Source: Paenibacillus radicis (ex Xue et al. 2023)
Lineage (GTDB): Bacteria > Bacillota > Bacilli > Paenibacillales > NBRC-103111
Direction: 5' to 3'
DNA: 64,000 bases
NCBI RefSeq assembly: GCF_024722015.1
Contig: NZ_JANQBD010000005.1
Location: 1 to 64,000, forward strand
Of this stretch, positions 15,911 to 24,148 are shown in pieces; the first letter of the stretch is position 1; every line of letters starts with the position of its first letter. The notes under the pieces were generated by a model. That model was not told the DNA's origin. It did no database searches and worked only from the letters and a program-made list of their open reading frames with translations. The position numbers and the translations under genes were made by a program.

Positions 15911-15943
15911 AACCTTGACAGCGTTCCATTGCTTGTCAAGGTT
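15911..15943 (+). terminator. Stem-loop after the DUF1904 gene
   Basis: AACCTTGACA and TGTCAAGGTT form a perfect 10-bp stem with a 13-nt loop. The T run after it is poor, so it may be a weak terminator or RNA stabiliser. Confidence 0.45.
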
Positions 15944-16053
15944 ATTTGCGCATCCCATAAAATAATACTGCAAACACCAGGGTACATGCGGAAACCAATG
16001 TTCAGCTTCGTCCATATACTGCATGATCAGGATGATGAAAGGATGTGGATGCT

Positions 16054-16194
16054 TTGAAATACATGGAGGCCTTAAAGTTTTTGATGGAAAATAAGCAAAT
16101 GCAGAAAATGTTTAAAGATATGGAGAAGACACATAAGCAGATGGAGGGGGTTCTAAAAAAGGCTCAAGCTATCAAGGACAAGAGCAAGAAATGA
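16054..16194 (+). CDS. Small charged helical protein (43-46 aa)
   Basis: From a TTG at 16054 (or ATG at 16063) the frame gives a 43-46 residue peptide with MEALKFLMENKQMQKMF and a Lys-rich tail ending KDKSKK. AAAGGA lies about 10 nt before the TTG. The pattern of Met, Leu, Phe and Val every three to four residues predicts one amphipathic helix, possibly a coiled coil. I recognise no family. It lies about 200 bp before the YesN regulator, without an obvious terminator between them. Confidence 0.5.
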   Translation: MKYMEALKFLMENKQMQKMFKDMEKTHKQMEGVLKKAQAIKDKSKK

Positions 16195-16395
16195 AGTCTT
16201 AATTGATGTATGGAAAACATTGCATTAGTGGATTGGGGGAGTGTAGCCAATAGCTTAGCCATGACTCCACTTTTTCTCATGAAAGGTATCATCCCAATGC
16301 TTGCTCTTCCAAACACTTCCAAACTCTGATAAATTAATATCACAAACAAGTGGCCGATCGATTATTATCTGCTGCCCGACCAGGAGGTTCAATGG

Positions 16396-18069
16396 ATGTA
16401 CAAGCTAATATTAGTGGAAGATGAAGAAGATGTAAGGGAAAGCGTCGTGCAGGAGATTGATTGGGCGCAGTATGGGTTCGAGGTCGTGGACAAGGCGGAG
16501 AATGGTAAAGAAGCACTGGATATGATCGAAAAATGGCTGCCGGATGTCGTAGTGACGGATATCAAAATGCCCTTTATGGACGGAATGCAGCTGTCGGAAT
16601 GGATTAGGGATAAGTATCCAACCACCAAGATTATTATTTTGACTGGCTTTGATGAATTCGAATACGCGCAAAAAGCTGTAAAAATGCATATAGACGAATA
16701 TGTGTTGAAACCGTTTTCGGCCGAAGAGCTTATCCATGCATTAATCAAGATCAAGCTGCTGTTAGATGAAGAAATGGCGCAGAAGGAAAATGTCCAAGCT
16801 CTGCAGGAGCATTACCGACAAAGCCTGCCGGTCCTTCGCGAGGTATTTCTTGCTTCACTAATTAATCGGAGATTAAGAGGATCGGAGATTGAGGAAAAGT
16901 CTCTGAACTATAACGTGAATTTGCAGGGACGCAGCTTTCTTCTGTCTGTACTTAGCATCGACAATCCTGAATGGCAGGAAGACTCCGCTAATAATCAGCA
17001 GCAAGCGCAAGCTCATAATCAAGCTGCCTCACAATCCTTGAAGTACTCGAGGGATAATGAGCTCAAATGGTTTGCGGTATTAAATATTTCCGAGGAAATA
17101 TTTAATAGGGTTAACCAAGGATTGGTTTTCCTCCATCATGATTACATCGTATTACTAACTGTTGATGGCGATGCAGATCGTGAGTCAGTGATGAAAAGAA
17201 CGTTAGCCATTCTTGATGAGATTCGCCAAAATATAGAAAAATATTTGAAATTTACCGTTACGATAGGTGTCGGTACGGTAACTGAAGATATTACCAATAT
17301 TAGCTATTCGCATAAGGATGCGATTTTTGCATTGGATTATAGGCTTATTCTTGGCAACAACCGGGTGATTTGCATCGATGATGTAGAGAAAAGGTTTGTG
17401 GAGAAGCTTCGCTTTGATGAGTTAAAGGAGCATGCGCTAATCCGCTGTATCAAGGTCGGCACACTTCAGGAGCTAAGAGAAATTATCGAGGATCTGTTCC
17501 ATGGGATCGCGGACACGCAGGTTTCTATTAAGGATTACCAGATTTATTTGTTAGAAATATTAACTGCCATACTGAAGGCTGCCAAAGCTGCAGATATTGA
17601 TCTCGATGCGACATTAGGCAGCGATTTCAATCCATTTGCCGAAGTTAATCAATTTACGAATCTGCAGGAAGCCAAGCAATGGATAACAGGACTTTGCAGC
17701 AAATTAATGAATAATATTGTCAGTGATCGACAGTCCGCATATAAATCTTTAGTGGACAAGGCTAAGGAGTATACGCGGTTGAATTTTCAGGAAAGCGATA
17801 TATCCATCACGAAGGTGTGCCAGTATTTACATATTAGCACGGGCTATTTTAGCGGCATTTTCAAGAAGGAAACGAAGATGACGTTTGTAGGCTATTTGAT
17901 GCAAATCCGGATGGAAGCAGCCAAGGAATTGCTGCGAACGACAGATCTGAGGACATTAGACATAGCGGAGCGGGTTGGTTATTCAGAACCGAACTATTTC
18001 AGCTTTTCCTTCAGGAAGCATGTCGGCGTGTCGCCCAAAGAATATCGAAGTAGCTCCAGAGATGGTTAA
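16396..18069 (+). CDS. YesN-type response regulator (REC + AraC HTH)
   Basis: A 557-residue response regulator: receiver domain at 1-125 with acidic pocket E8/D9 and phospho-acceptor D55 (VVVTDIKMP), T/K positions in LTGFDEF and VLKPF; a middle region of about 300 residues that contains VTIGVGT and a SYSHKDAIFALDYR motif shared with the other large regulators in this window; and an AraC-type double helix-turn-helix at about 455-555 (VCQYLHISTGYFSGIFKKET, IAERVGYSEPNYFSFSFRKH). GGAGG lies 8 nt before the ATG. It precedes the sensor kinase by 15 bp and a sugar-binding lipoprotein gene overlaps the kinase end, so the three genes form one operon. Its likely target is the mglBAC operon next door. 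Confidence 0.95.
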   Translation: MYKLILVEDEEDVRESVVQEIDWAQYGFEVVDKAENGKEALDMIEKWLPDVVVTDIKMPFMDGMQLSEWIRDKYPTTKIIILTGFDEFEYAQKAVKMHIDEYVLKPFSAEELIHALIKIKLLLDEEMAQKENVQALQEHYRQSLPVLREVFLASLINRRLRGSEIEEKSLNYNVNLQGRSFLLSVLSIDNPEWQEDSANNQQQAQAHNQAASQSLKYSRDNELKWFAVLNISEEIFNRVNQGLVFLHHDYIVLLTVDGDADRESVMKRTLAILDEIRQNIEKYLKFTVTIGVGTVTEDITNISYSHKDAIFALDYRLILGNNRVICIDDVEKRFVEKLRFDELKEHALIRCIKVGTLQELREIIEDLFHGIADTQVSIKDYQIYLLEILTAILKAAKAADIDLDATLGSDFNPFAEVNQFTNLQEAKQWITGLCSKLMNNIVSDRQSAYKSLVDKAKEYTRLNFQESDISITKVCQYLHISTGYFSGIFKKETKMTFVGYLMQIRMEAAKELLRTTDLRTLDIAERVGYSEPNYFSFSFRKHVGVSPKEYRSSSRDG

Positions 18070-18084
18070 TGGAGGCGATACACG

Positions 18085-19872
18085 ATGCTATTCAGTCTAA
18101 GAAAATGGCTGACTCGCCTTTTGAACACGTGGAGAGGCAAAAGCATTCAGTTTATTTTGACGGCGTCTTTTACTTTGATCACTATTTTGGTGATGCTGTG
18201 TGTTAGTGTCATTTTGTACAATAAGTTCTCACAGACCGCTGAACAGAATACATTTCTAAGCAACCAGCAGATCGTGGAGCAAGTCAGCTATAATCTGGAC
18301 ATTTATTTAAAAGGCATGACTGAGGTGTTCGAGCTGGCTGATGAGAAGATTCGTAGAAGCGAGGGCATCCCTAACGACAAATTGGTTGAGCAGCTGAATA
18401 CGATTATGGATACGCGTCAAGATATTGTTTCAATGGCGTTATTTACTAGTCAAGGAGAGCTTGTTACCGGCTTGCCAATGAAAGAAATGCGCAGCAACAC
18501 TAAATTGACAGAGCAAAGCTGGTTCAAGAACGCGCTGGAGAATCCCAACCATCTCTCTTTTTCGCTTCCGCATATTCAGAATTTGTACAAGGGCCAATAT
18601 ACTTGGGTTGTTTCCATGAGCAAGGGCATTACGATCACTCGTAATAACGAAACGATTCAAGCGGTTGTCATGATAGATGTCAATTTTAAGACGATAGATG
18701 ATCTGTGCAGCAGGGTAAATCTGGGGAAAAAGGGATATGTCTATATTATTGATGAATCAGCGGGGAATATGATTTACCATCCGCAGCAGCAGCTCATTTA
18801 CATAGGATTGAAGTATGAGAATGTAGAGCAAGCGTTGAAGTATACATATGGCAGCTATTTAGAGGAATCCAGCGGGGAGAAGAAGCTGATAACGATTAAG
18901 ACGGTGAACAATATCGGTTGGAAAATTATTGGCGTTTCCTATATGGACGAAATTGTTACAACACGCAAAGAGATTGGCTGGTTCATTTCCTGGCTGCTGC
19001 TGATAGTGCTGCTGTTTGTACTGCTGATTTCCGCATTTATGTCGGCCAAAATTTCGCAGCCCATCAAGCGGCTTGAGAAATCGATGCGTAAGGTGGAGCA
19101 AGGCGAGTTCGATATTCATATTGCTGTACGCGGGGATGACGAGGTCGGAAGGCTGTCCCGTCGCTTCAACTTCATGGTCGCCCGTATCCGGCAGCTGATG
19201 GAGCAAAGTGTTCATGAACAGGAAGCGAAGCGGAAAAGCGAGCTGGAGGTGCTTCAGTCACAAATTAATCCGCACTTTCTGTACAACACTTTAAACTCGG
19301 TCGTTCGGATGGCAGGTAGTGGTAAAAGCGAGGATGTCATTACAATGATCACCTCCTTGTCGAAGTTTTTTCGCATATCACTCAGCCGGGGTAAGCATAT
19401 CATTACGGTTCAAGAAGAATTGGAGCATATCCGCAATTATTTAGTGATCCAGAAAATTCGATACAAAAATAAATTTGAGTACGAAATTTCAGCAGATGAA
19501 GAGGCGCTGTCCTGCTATACATTAAAGCTGATTTTGCAGCCGCTTGTGGAAAATGCGATCTATCACGGAATCGAAATGATGGCGGACCCGGGGCATATTT
19601 CCATATCGGCACGCATTGTTCATGGCAAGCTGCTGTTTGAGGTTCGTGATGATGGGCTGGGGATACCGGAGGGGAAGTTGAAGCAGCTTTTGACGGGTAG
19701 CGTGAGGTCTGATGAAGGCTCTGGTGTCGGTGTTAAAAATGTTCATGAGCGGATTCAGCTGAGTTATGGTTACAGCTATGGTTTGGAGGTTGAAAGTGAG
19801 CTGGAGGAGGGAACAACCGTAAAACTCTGGATTCCACTGATCAAACAAGAAGGTGAGGAGGGAGGGCTATGA
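18085..19872 (+). CDS. YesM/LytS-type sensor histidine kinase
   Basis: A 595-residue membrane kinase: TM1 at about 18-42, extracellular Cache-like domain to about 295, TM2 at about 297-320, HAMP (SAKISQPIKRLEKSMRKVEQ) to about 375, then the His_kinase domain with H397 in QINPHFLYNTLNSV and a HATPase_c domain with VENAIYHG and DDGLGIPEGKL. This is the standard layout of YesM-type kinases that pair with YesN regulators. Its stop overlaps the ATG of the following sugar-binding protein gene (ATGA), giving translational coupling. The overlap suggests the binding protein is a ligand sensor that docks onto the kinase. Confidence 0.95.
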   Translation: MLFSLRKWLTRLLNTWRGKSIQFILTASFTLITILVMLCVSVILYNKFSQTAEQNTFLSNQQIVEQVSYNLDIYLKGMTEVFELADEKIRRSEGIPNDKLVEQLNTIMDTRQDIVSMALFTSQGELVTGLPMKEMRSNTKLTEQSWFKNALENPNHLSFSLPHIQNLYKGQYTWVVSMSKGITITRNNETIQAVVMIDVNFKTIDDLCSRVNLGKKGYVYIIDESAGNMIYHPQQQLIYIGLKYENVEQALKYTYGSYLEESSGEKKLITIKTVNNIGWKIIGVSYMDEIVTTRKEIGWFISWLLLIVLLFVLLISAFMSAKISQPIKRLEKSMRKVEQGEFDIHIAVRGDDEVGRLSRRFNFMVARIRQLMEQSVHEQEAKRKSELEVLQSQINPHFLYNTLNSVVRMAGSGKSEDVITMITSLSKFFRISLSRGKHIITVQEELEHIRNYLVIQKIRYKNKFEYEISADEEALSCYTLKLILQPLVENAIYHGIEMMADPGHISISARIVHGKLLFEVRDDGLGIPEGKLKQLLTGSVRSDEGSGVGVKNVHERIQLSYGYSYGLEVESELEEGTTVKLWIPLIKQEGEEGGL

Positions 19873-20864
19873 GAGCGTTGGAGGTATACATGATTAAAAA
19901 AAGAGCTTGTTGTATGCTGGCGCTGATTGGCTTGATCTTCCTCATTTCTTGTTCAGCGAAGACCGAGGTTGTTACCACTCCAGAGACTAAGAGAAATATA
20001 GCGCTTGTCGTCAAAATGCAGACCGGTGATTACTGGAAAACCGTACGGATGGGTGCTGAGGCTGCTGCCAAGGAATTTAATGTCAATCTAAATGTACTGG
20101 AGCCTAAGGATGAGGAAGATGTCAGCGGTCAGATTGCGTTAGTTAACGAGGCGATAAGTGGGGGAACGGCTGCACTGGTGCTTGCTGCCAACGATTATAA
20201 TGCATTAGCGGAAGTAACTGAACAAGCAGCGGGCCAACGAATTCCCGTGATTACGATCGATTCCGAAGTAAACTCCTCCAAGGTGCGCAGCTTTATCGGC
20301 ATAAATAATTATGACGCGGGGAGAAAGGCGGGGCGCAAGCTGATCGAATTGACTGGGGATCATAGTCGGATTGCGGTTATGAGCAACGGGAAAGACTCGC
20401 GAAACTCCGTCCAGCGCGAACGGGGACTGATGGAGGAAATCGCTCAATATCCGGATGTTCAAGTGCTGAAGAAAGAATATTGTTTTTCCGATAAGAAGCT
20501 TTGTGGCGATCAGACGAGAAAAATAATTGAAGAGCATTCGAAAATTGATGGAATCATCGCGTTAAATGCGATTTCCTCGCTTGGAGTGGCTAATGAGATT
20601 CAGAAGCTGGGTTTGGCTGGAAAGGTGAAGGTAATTACATTCGATAACACTCCGGAGGATATCGAATTTCTGCAGGAAGGCGTTATTCAGGCGACCTTAA
20701 TCCAAAATCCATTCAGTATGGGTTATCTGGGTGTAAGGTATGCAGTAGAGGCGCTCGGAGGAAAGAAAATACCGGAGTTTATAGACACTGGCACCAAAGT
20801 GATTGATCAGGAAAACATGTTTTGGTCGGATAATCAAAAGCTTCTGTTCCCATTTGTAAAATAA
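19869..20864 (+). CDS. Sugar-binding lipoprotein, probable sensor partner of the kinase
   Basis: A 331-residue type I periplasmic-binding-protein fold (LacI/RbsB-like) lipoprotein: a hydrophobic segment ends in the lipobox LISC with C28, followed by IALVVKMQTGDYWKTVRMGA, DSEVNSSKVRSFIGINNYDA and ITFDNTPEDIEFLQEGVIQA. The first ATG (19869) overlaps the kinase stop; a second ATG at 19890 with GGAGG before it gives a more normal lipoprotein start, and I cannot decide between them. No permease or ATPase belongs directly to it, and it is cotranscribed with yesM/yesN-type genes. In clostridia XylFII-LytS-YesN is a known three-component xylose sensor of this type; the ligand here may be galactose or a related sugar because mglBAC follows. 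Confidence 0.9.
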   Translation: MRALEVYMIKKRACCMLALIGLIFLISCSAKTEVVTTPETKRNIALVVKMQTGDYWKTVRMGAEAAAKEFNVNLNVLEPKDEEDVSGQIALVNEAISGGTAALVLAANDYNALAEVTEQAAGQRIPVITIDSEVNSSKVRSFIGINNYDAGRKAGRKLIELTGDHSRIAVMSNGKDSRNSVQRERGLMEEIAQYPDVQVLKKEYCFSDKKLCGDQTRKIIEEHSKIDGIIALNAISSLGVANEIQKLGLAGKVKVITFDNTPEDIEFLQEGVIQATLIQNPFSMGYLGVRYAVEALGGKKIPEFIDTGTKVIDQENMFWSDNQKLLFPFVK

Positions 20865-20907
20865 CTCTGCCAGCCTGCTAGTCTTGGCTGCAGGGTTATT
20901 TTTTTAC
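20863..20907 (+). terminator. Terminator of the three-component sensor operon
   Basis: AACTCTGCCAGCC pairs with GGCTGCAGGGTT (one bulge) and is followed by ATTTTTTT. It separates the sensor operon from mglB, which therefore needs its own promoter in 20908-21029. Confidence 0.85.
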
Positions 20908-21029
20908 CTTCAAACACAGCAGGATATTTATAGAACAGATGAGAATATTGCATGTGAATGTTTCAGCATATCCATGATAATAAGTGATGTAAGAAAGAAA
21001 CAATAAAAAAGTTAATCGGAGGTCATAAC

Positions 21030-22100
21030 ATGAAAAAGATAGTTTCCACAATTATCGCAGCAGCGTTAATTACTACGATTGTAGGTTGCGGTGCCAAGAC
21101 AGAGACAGCCGCTCCTAGCACGGGTGCAGCGGCAGGCGGCGCCAAAACAGAACAACCGGCTGCAGCTAAAAAACCGGTAATAGGCGTGGCCATCTATAAA
21201 TTTGACGATACCTTTATGACTGGGGTTCGTAACGCTATTTCCACAGCTGCCGAAGGTAAGGCACAGGTTGATATTGTAGACAGCCAAAATGCTCAACCTA
21301 CACAGAACGACAAGGTAGATTTGTTTATTACTAAGAAAGTGAATGCGCTTGCTATTAATCCAGTAGACCGCACAGGTGCTGGCGTTATCATCGATAAAGC
21401 GAAAACAGCTAACATTCCGGTCGTATTTTTTAACCGCGAGCCTTTGGCTGATGATATGAAGAAATGGGATAAGGTTTACTATGTTGGAGCGAAAGCGGAG
21501 CAATCCGGTACGATGGAAGGCCAATTAATAGTGGATTACTTCAAGGCACATCCGGAAGCCGACAAGAATAAGGATGGCGTTCTGCAGTATGTTATGTTGA
21601 AAGGCGAGCCGGGGCATCAGGATGCAGAGCTGCGCACCAAGTTCTCGATTAAAGCGATTGAGGATTCCGGCATGAAGGTGGAGAAGTTGGCTGAAGATAC
21701 AGCGATGTGGGATCGCGTAAAAGGCCAGGAGAAAATGGCCGCCTTCCTGGCAGCCCATGGCGATAAAATCGAAGCCGTAATTACTAACAACGATGATATG
21801 GCGCTAGGTGCGATTGAAGCTTTGAAAGCAAAAGGCTACTTCAAGGATAATAAATTTATCCCGGTTGTAGGAGTTGACGCAACAGCACCTGCCTTGAAAG
21901 CATTGGAAGATGGCACACTCCTCGGAACCGTATTAAATGATGCGAAAAACCAAGGTAAAGCGACTCTCAACCTGGCAGCCGCATTGGCAGCAGGCCAAAC
22001 ACCTAATAAAGATAATTCCGGTTACGAAGTAACGGACGGCAAATATGTTTGGGTACCTTACAAAAAAATCACCAAAGAAAATATGAATGACGCCAAGTAA
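21030..22100 (+). CDS. mglB: Galactose/methylgalactoside-binding lipoprotein MglB
   Basis: A 356-residue lipoprotein with lipobox TIVGC (C20), an Ala/Gly/Thr linker, then a binding domain typical of MglB: GVAIYKFDDTFMTGVRNAI, VNALAINPVDRTGAG, FFNREPL, VMLKGEPGHQDAELRT, ITNNDDMALGAIEAL and GVDATAPALKALEDGTLLGT. It captures galactose, glucose or methylgalactosides outside the membrane for MglA/MglC. GGAGG lies upstream of the ATG. Being the first gene and separated from mglA by a terminator, it is probably made in excess over the transporter core. Confidence 0.94.
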   Translation: MKKIVSTIIAAALITTIVGCGAKTETAAPSTGAAAGGAKTEQPAAAKKPVIGVAIYKFDDTFMTGVRNAISTAAEGKAQVDIVDSQNAQPTQNDKVDLFITKKVNALAINPVDRTGAGVIIDKAKTANIPVVFFNREPLADDMKKWDKVYYVGAKAEQSGTMEGQLIVDYFKAHPEADKNKDGVLQYVMLKGEPGHQDAELRTKFSIKAIEDSGMKVEKLAEDTAMWDRVKGQEKMAAFLAAHGDKIEAVITNNDDMALGAIEALKAKGYFKDNKFIPVVGVDATAPALKALEDGTLLGTVLNDAKNQGKATLNLAAALAAGQTPNKDNSGYEVTDGKYVWVPYKKITKENMNDAK

Positions 22101-22112
22101 GGGGGGAGGTCG

Positions 22113-22311
22113 CTAGAAGTACGGTGAAGGTTGATAGAAGTACAGTGAAAGTAGGCCGCTGCGAGTCTGAATCGTTCTTCCGATCGCTGTTGTCCCCGGA
22201 TTTCCTTGATTATATAAAAACTATAGCTGTAGAAATCCGGGGACAAAGGCGAACGCTATCGCTTCTACAGAACGACTCAGCCTCTCCGCTACGTGTTCAC
22301 CGTACTTCTAG
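22113..22311. repeat. Long hairpin (cruciform-type) intergenic element
   Basis: CTAGAAGTACGGTGAA (22113-22128) and TTCACCGTACTTCTAG (22296-22311) are perfect 16-bp outer arms. TGTCCCCGGATTTC (22191-22204) and GAAATCCGGGGACA (22232-22245) are perfect 14-bp inner arms. The sequence between is imperfectly complementary (CGAGTC...CGTTCT with AGAACGACTC), so the whole 199 bp can fold as one rod. A second copy of the left arm with one change follows at 22134-22149. Confidence 0.9.
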
Positions 22312-22330
22312 ATTTAAGGTAAGAATAGAA

Positions 22331-22451
22331 AGATTAAGGCAAGAACAAAGCAAGATCAAAGCAAGATCAAAGCAAGATCAAAGCAAGATCAAAGCAAGAT
22401 CAAAGCAAGATCAAGGCAAGAGCAAGGCAAGATTAAAGCAAGAACAAGGCG
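22331..22451 (+). repeat. Tandem repeat, 11 copies of an 11-bp unit
   Basis: Eleven units of the type AGATCAAAGCA run head to tail; the middle six are almost identical and the outer ones drift (AGATTAAGGCA, AGAGCAAGGCA). The period is not a multiple of three. It sits between the long hairpin and the terminator in the mglB-mglA gap. Confidence 0.93.
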
Positions 22452-22455
22452 AGGG

Positions 22456-22490
22456 GCAAGGGTTGCTGCGTTGTGCCCTTGCTTTTTTTT
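22456..22490 (+). terminator. Terminator between mglB and mglA
   Basis: GCAAGGG (22456-22462) and CCCTTGC (22476-22482) form a perfect stem with a 13-nt loop and eight T. It would limit readthrough from mglB into mglA and mglC. Confidence 0.85.
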
Positions 22491-22572
22491 CAAGCTTATC
22501 ATACCTCTTTAATGAAGTATCTCTATACAAGGAAAGAGGCGTATACATCAACATACGCAGGGGGCGTTACCG

Positions 22573-24090
22573 ATGACGGATAGCAGCTATGTGCTTGAAA
22601 TGAATCAAATTTCCAAAGAATTTCCCGGTGTGAAAGCGCTGGATAACGTTACATTGAAGGTTCGACCTGGTACAGTGCATGCCCTAATGGGTGAGAATGG
22701 TGCAGGGAAATCAACGCTAATGAAGTGTCTGTTCGGTATTTATAAGCCGGATGCAGGCGAGATCCTTTTGAACGGCAGCAAGGTGGAGATGAACAACTCG
22801 AAGGATGCGCTGGACTTGGGCGTTTCTATGATTCATCAAGAGCTCCATCCTGTACCGCAGCGCAATGTAATGGAGAATATTTGGCTCGGGCGTTTTCCCA
22901 CGAAAGGGTTCGGGCCTTTACAATGGATCGATCATAAAAAGATGTATGAGAATACGGAAAAGCTGTTTAAAGAGCTGAATATGGATATTAACCCCAATAC
23001 GCTTGCGGGGAATATGTCCGTATCCAAGCTGCAATCTTTGGAAATTGCCAAAGCGGTTTCCTTCAATTCCAAGGTTATTATTATGGATGAGCCGACCTCC
23101 TCTCTCACAGGAAATGAGGTAGAAGCGCTCTTCAAGATTATTGATCAGCTAAAAAGCCGCGGCGTTTCCATTGTATATATTTCTCATAAAATGGAGGAAA
23201 TTCTTCGTATCTCGGATGAGGTTACAATCATGCGTGACGGCAAGCTCATAGGCACCTGGCCGGCTACTGAGATGACAACGGATTTGATCATAACCCGGAT
23301 GGTAGGACGGGATCTTGGACAGCGCTTTCCTGAGCGGACGAATGTTCCAGGAGCTGTATTGTTGAAAGCAGAAGGACTCTCCTCACCGCATGAGAAGTCA
23401 TTCCAGAACGTATCCTTCGAGCTTCGCAAGGGAGAAGTACTTGGCATCGGAGGGCTGGTGGGAGCACAGCGGACCGAGGTTATTGAAGCTTTGTTCGGCT
23501 TAAGAGCATTGGCTTCAGGCGCGATTAGCATTCACGGTAAAACAGTGCGGATTAAATCTTCGCTTGATGCGAAAAAGCATAAAATTGCTTTGCTGACGGA
23601 AGAGCGCCGTGTGACGGGAATATTTCCTGTTCTGTCCGTCTATGAGAATGGAGTTATTGCCAACCTGGACCGGTATATAAGTCCTCTTGGTTTTCTGAAT
23701 GAAAAGAAAAGCAGAGCTGAGGTAAGCAGAGGCGTTGAGCAGCTTAGGACCAAGACTCCTACTGTCAAAACATTGATTAAGAACTTGTCCGGAGGAAACC
23801 AGCAGAAAGTGCTGCTTGCCCGCTGGCTGCTAACGGAGCCGGATATATTGCTGCTTGATGAGCCGACACGCGGAATTGATGTCGGCGCCAAATTTGAGAT
23901 TTACTCGATCATTGCCGATCTGGCGAAGCAGGGTAAAAGCATTATCATGATCTCCTCTGAGATGCCTGAGCTGCTTGGGATGTCAGACCGCATTATGGTG
24001 ATGTGCCAAGGCCGTCTCTCCGGTATTATCGATGGTAAAGAGGCGACAGAGGAGCATATTATGCGTCTGGCGACAAAATATATGGCATAG
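22573..24090 (+). CDS. mglA: Galactoside ABC importer ATP-binding protein MglA
   Basis: A 505-residue double-cassette ABC ATPase of the MglA/RbsA/XylG type. Cassette 1 has Walker A GENGAGKST (residues 40-48), signature VSKLQSLEIAKA and Walker B VIIMDEPTSSL. Cassette 2 lacks a good Walker A (GGLVGAQRTE), as is normal in this family, and has signature LSGGNQQKVLLARWL and Walker B ILLLDEPTRGIDVGAK. Length fits the family (about 500). It powers galactose/methylgalactoside uptake through MglC. ATG has a GGGGG site before it; mglC follows 58 bp later. It is cut off from mglB by the terminator at 22456-22490, so either readthrough or a separate promoter near 22495-22560 drives it. Confidence 0.95.
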   Translation: MTDSSYVLEMNQISKEFPGVKALDNVTLKVRPGTVHALMGENGAGKSTLMKCLFGIYKPDAGEILLNGSKVEMNNSKDALDLGVSMIHQELHPVPQRNVMENIWLGRFPTKGFGPLQWIDHKKMYENTEKLFKELNMDINPNTLAGNMSVSKLQSLEIAKAVSFNSKVIIMDEPTSSLTGNEVEALFKIIDQLKSRGVSIVYISHKMEEILRISDEVTIMRDGKLIGTWPATEMTTDLIITRMVGRDLGQRFPERTNVPGAVLLKAEGLSSPHEKSFQNVSFELRKGEVLGIGGLVGAQRTEVIEALFGLRALASGAISIHGKTVRIKSSLDAKKHKIALLTEERRVTGIFPVLSVYENGVIANLDRYISPLGFLNEKKSRAEVSRGVEQLRTKTPTVKTLIKNLSGGNQQKVLLARWLLTEPDILLLDEPTRGIDVGAKFEIYSIIADLAKQGKSIIMISSEMPELLGMSDRIMVMCQGRLSGIIDGKEATEEHIMRLATKYMA

Positions 24091-24148
24091 CGATCATGAT
24101 TTCTACGAGTAGCATGTTTCTTACGATACCCCAGGGAGGCCGTTTTCG

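Noticed and set aside
22331..22451. CRISPR array
   Set aside because: The 11-bp units are contiguous without spacers and no cas genes are present.
22124..22576. Plus-strand 150-codon frame in the mglB-mglA gap
   Set aside because: It runs through the long hairpin, the 11-bp tandem array and the terminator, has no ribosome binding site, and its Lys/Gln/Ser repeats come from the array.
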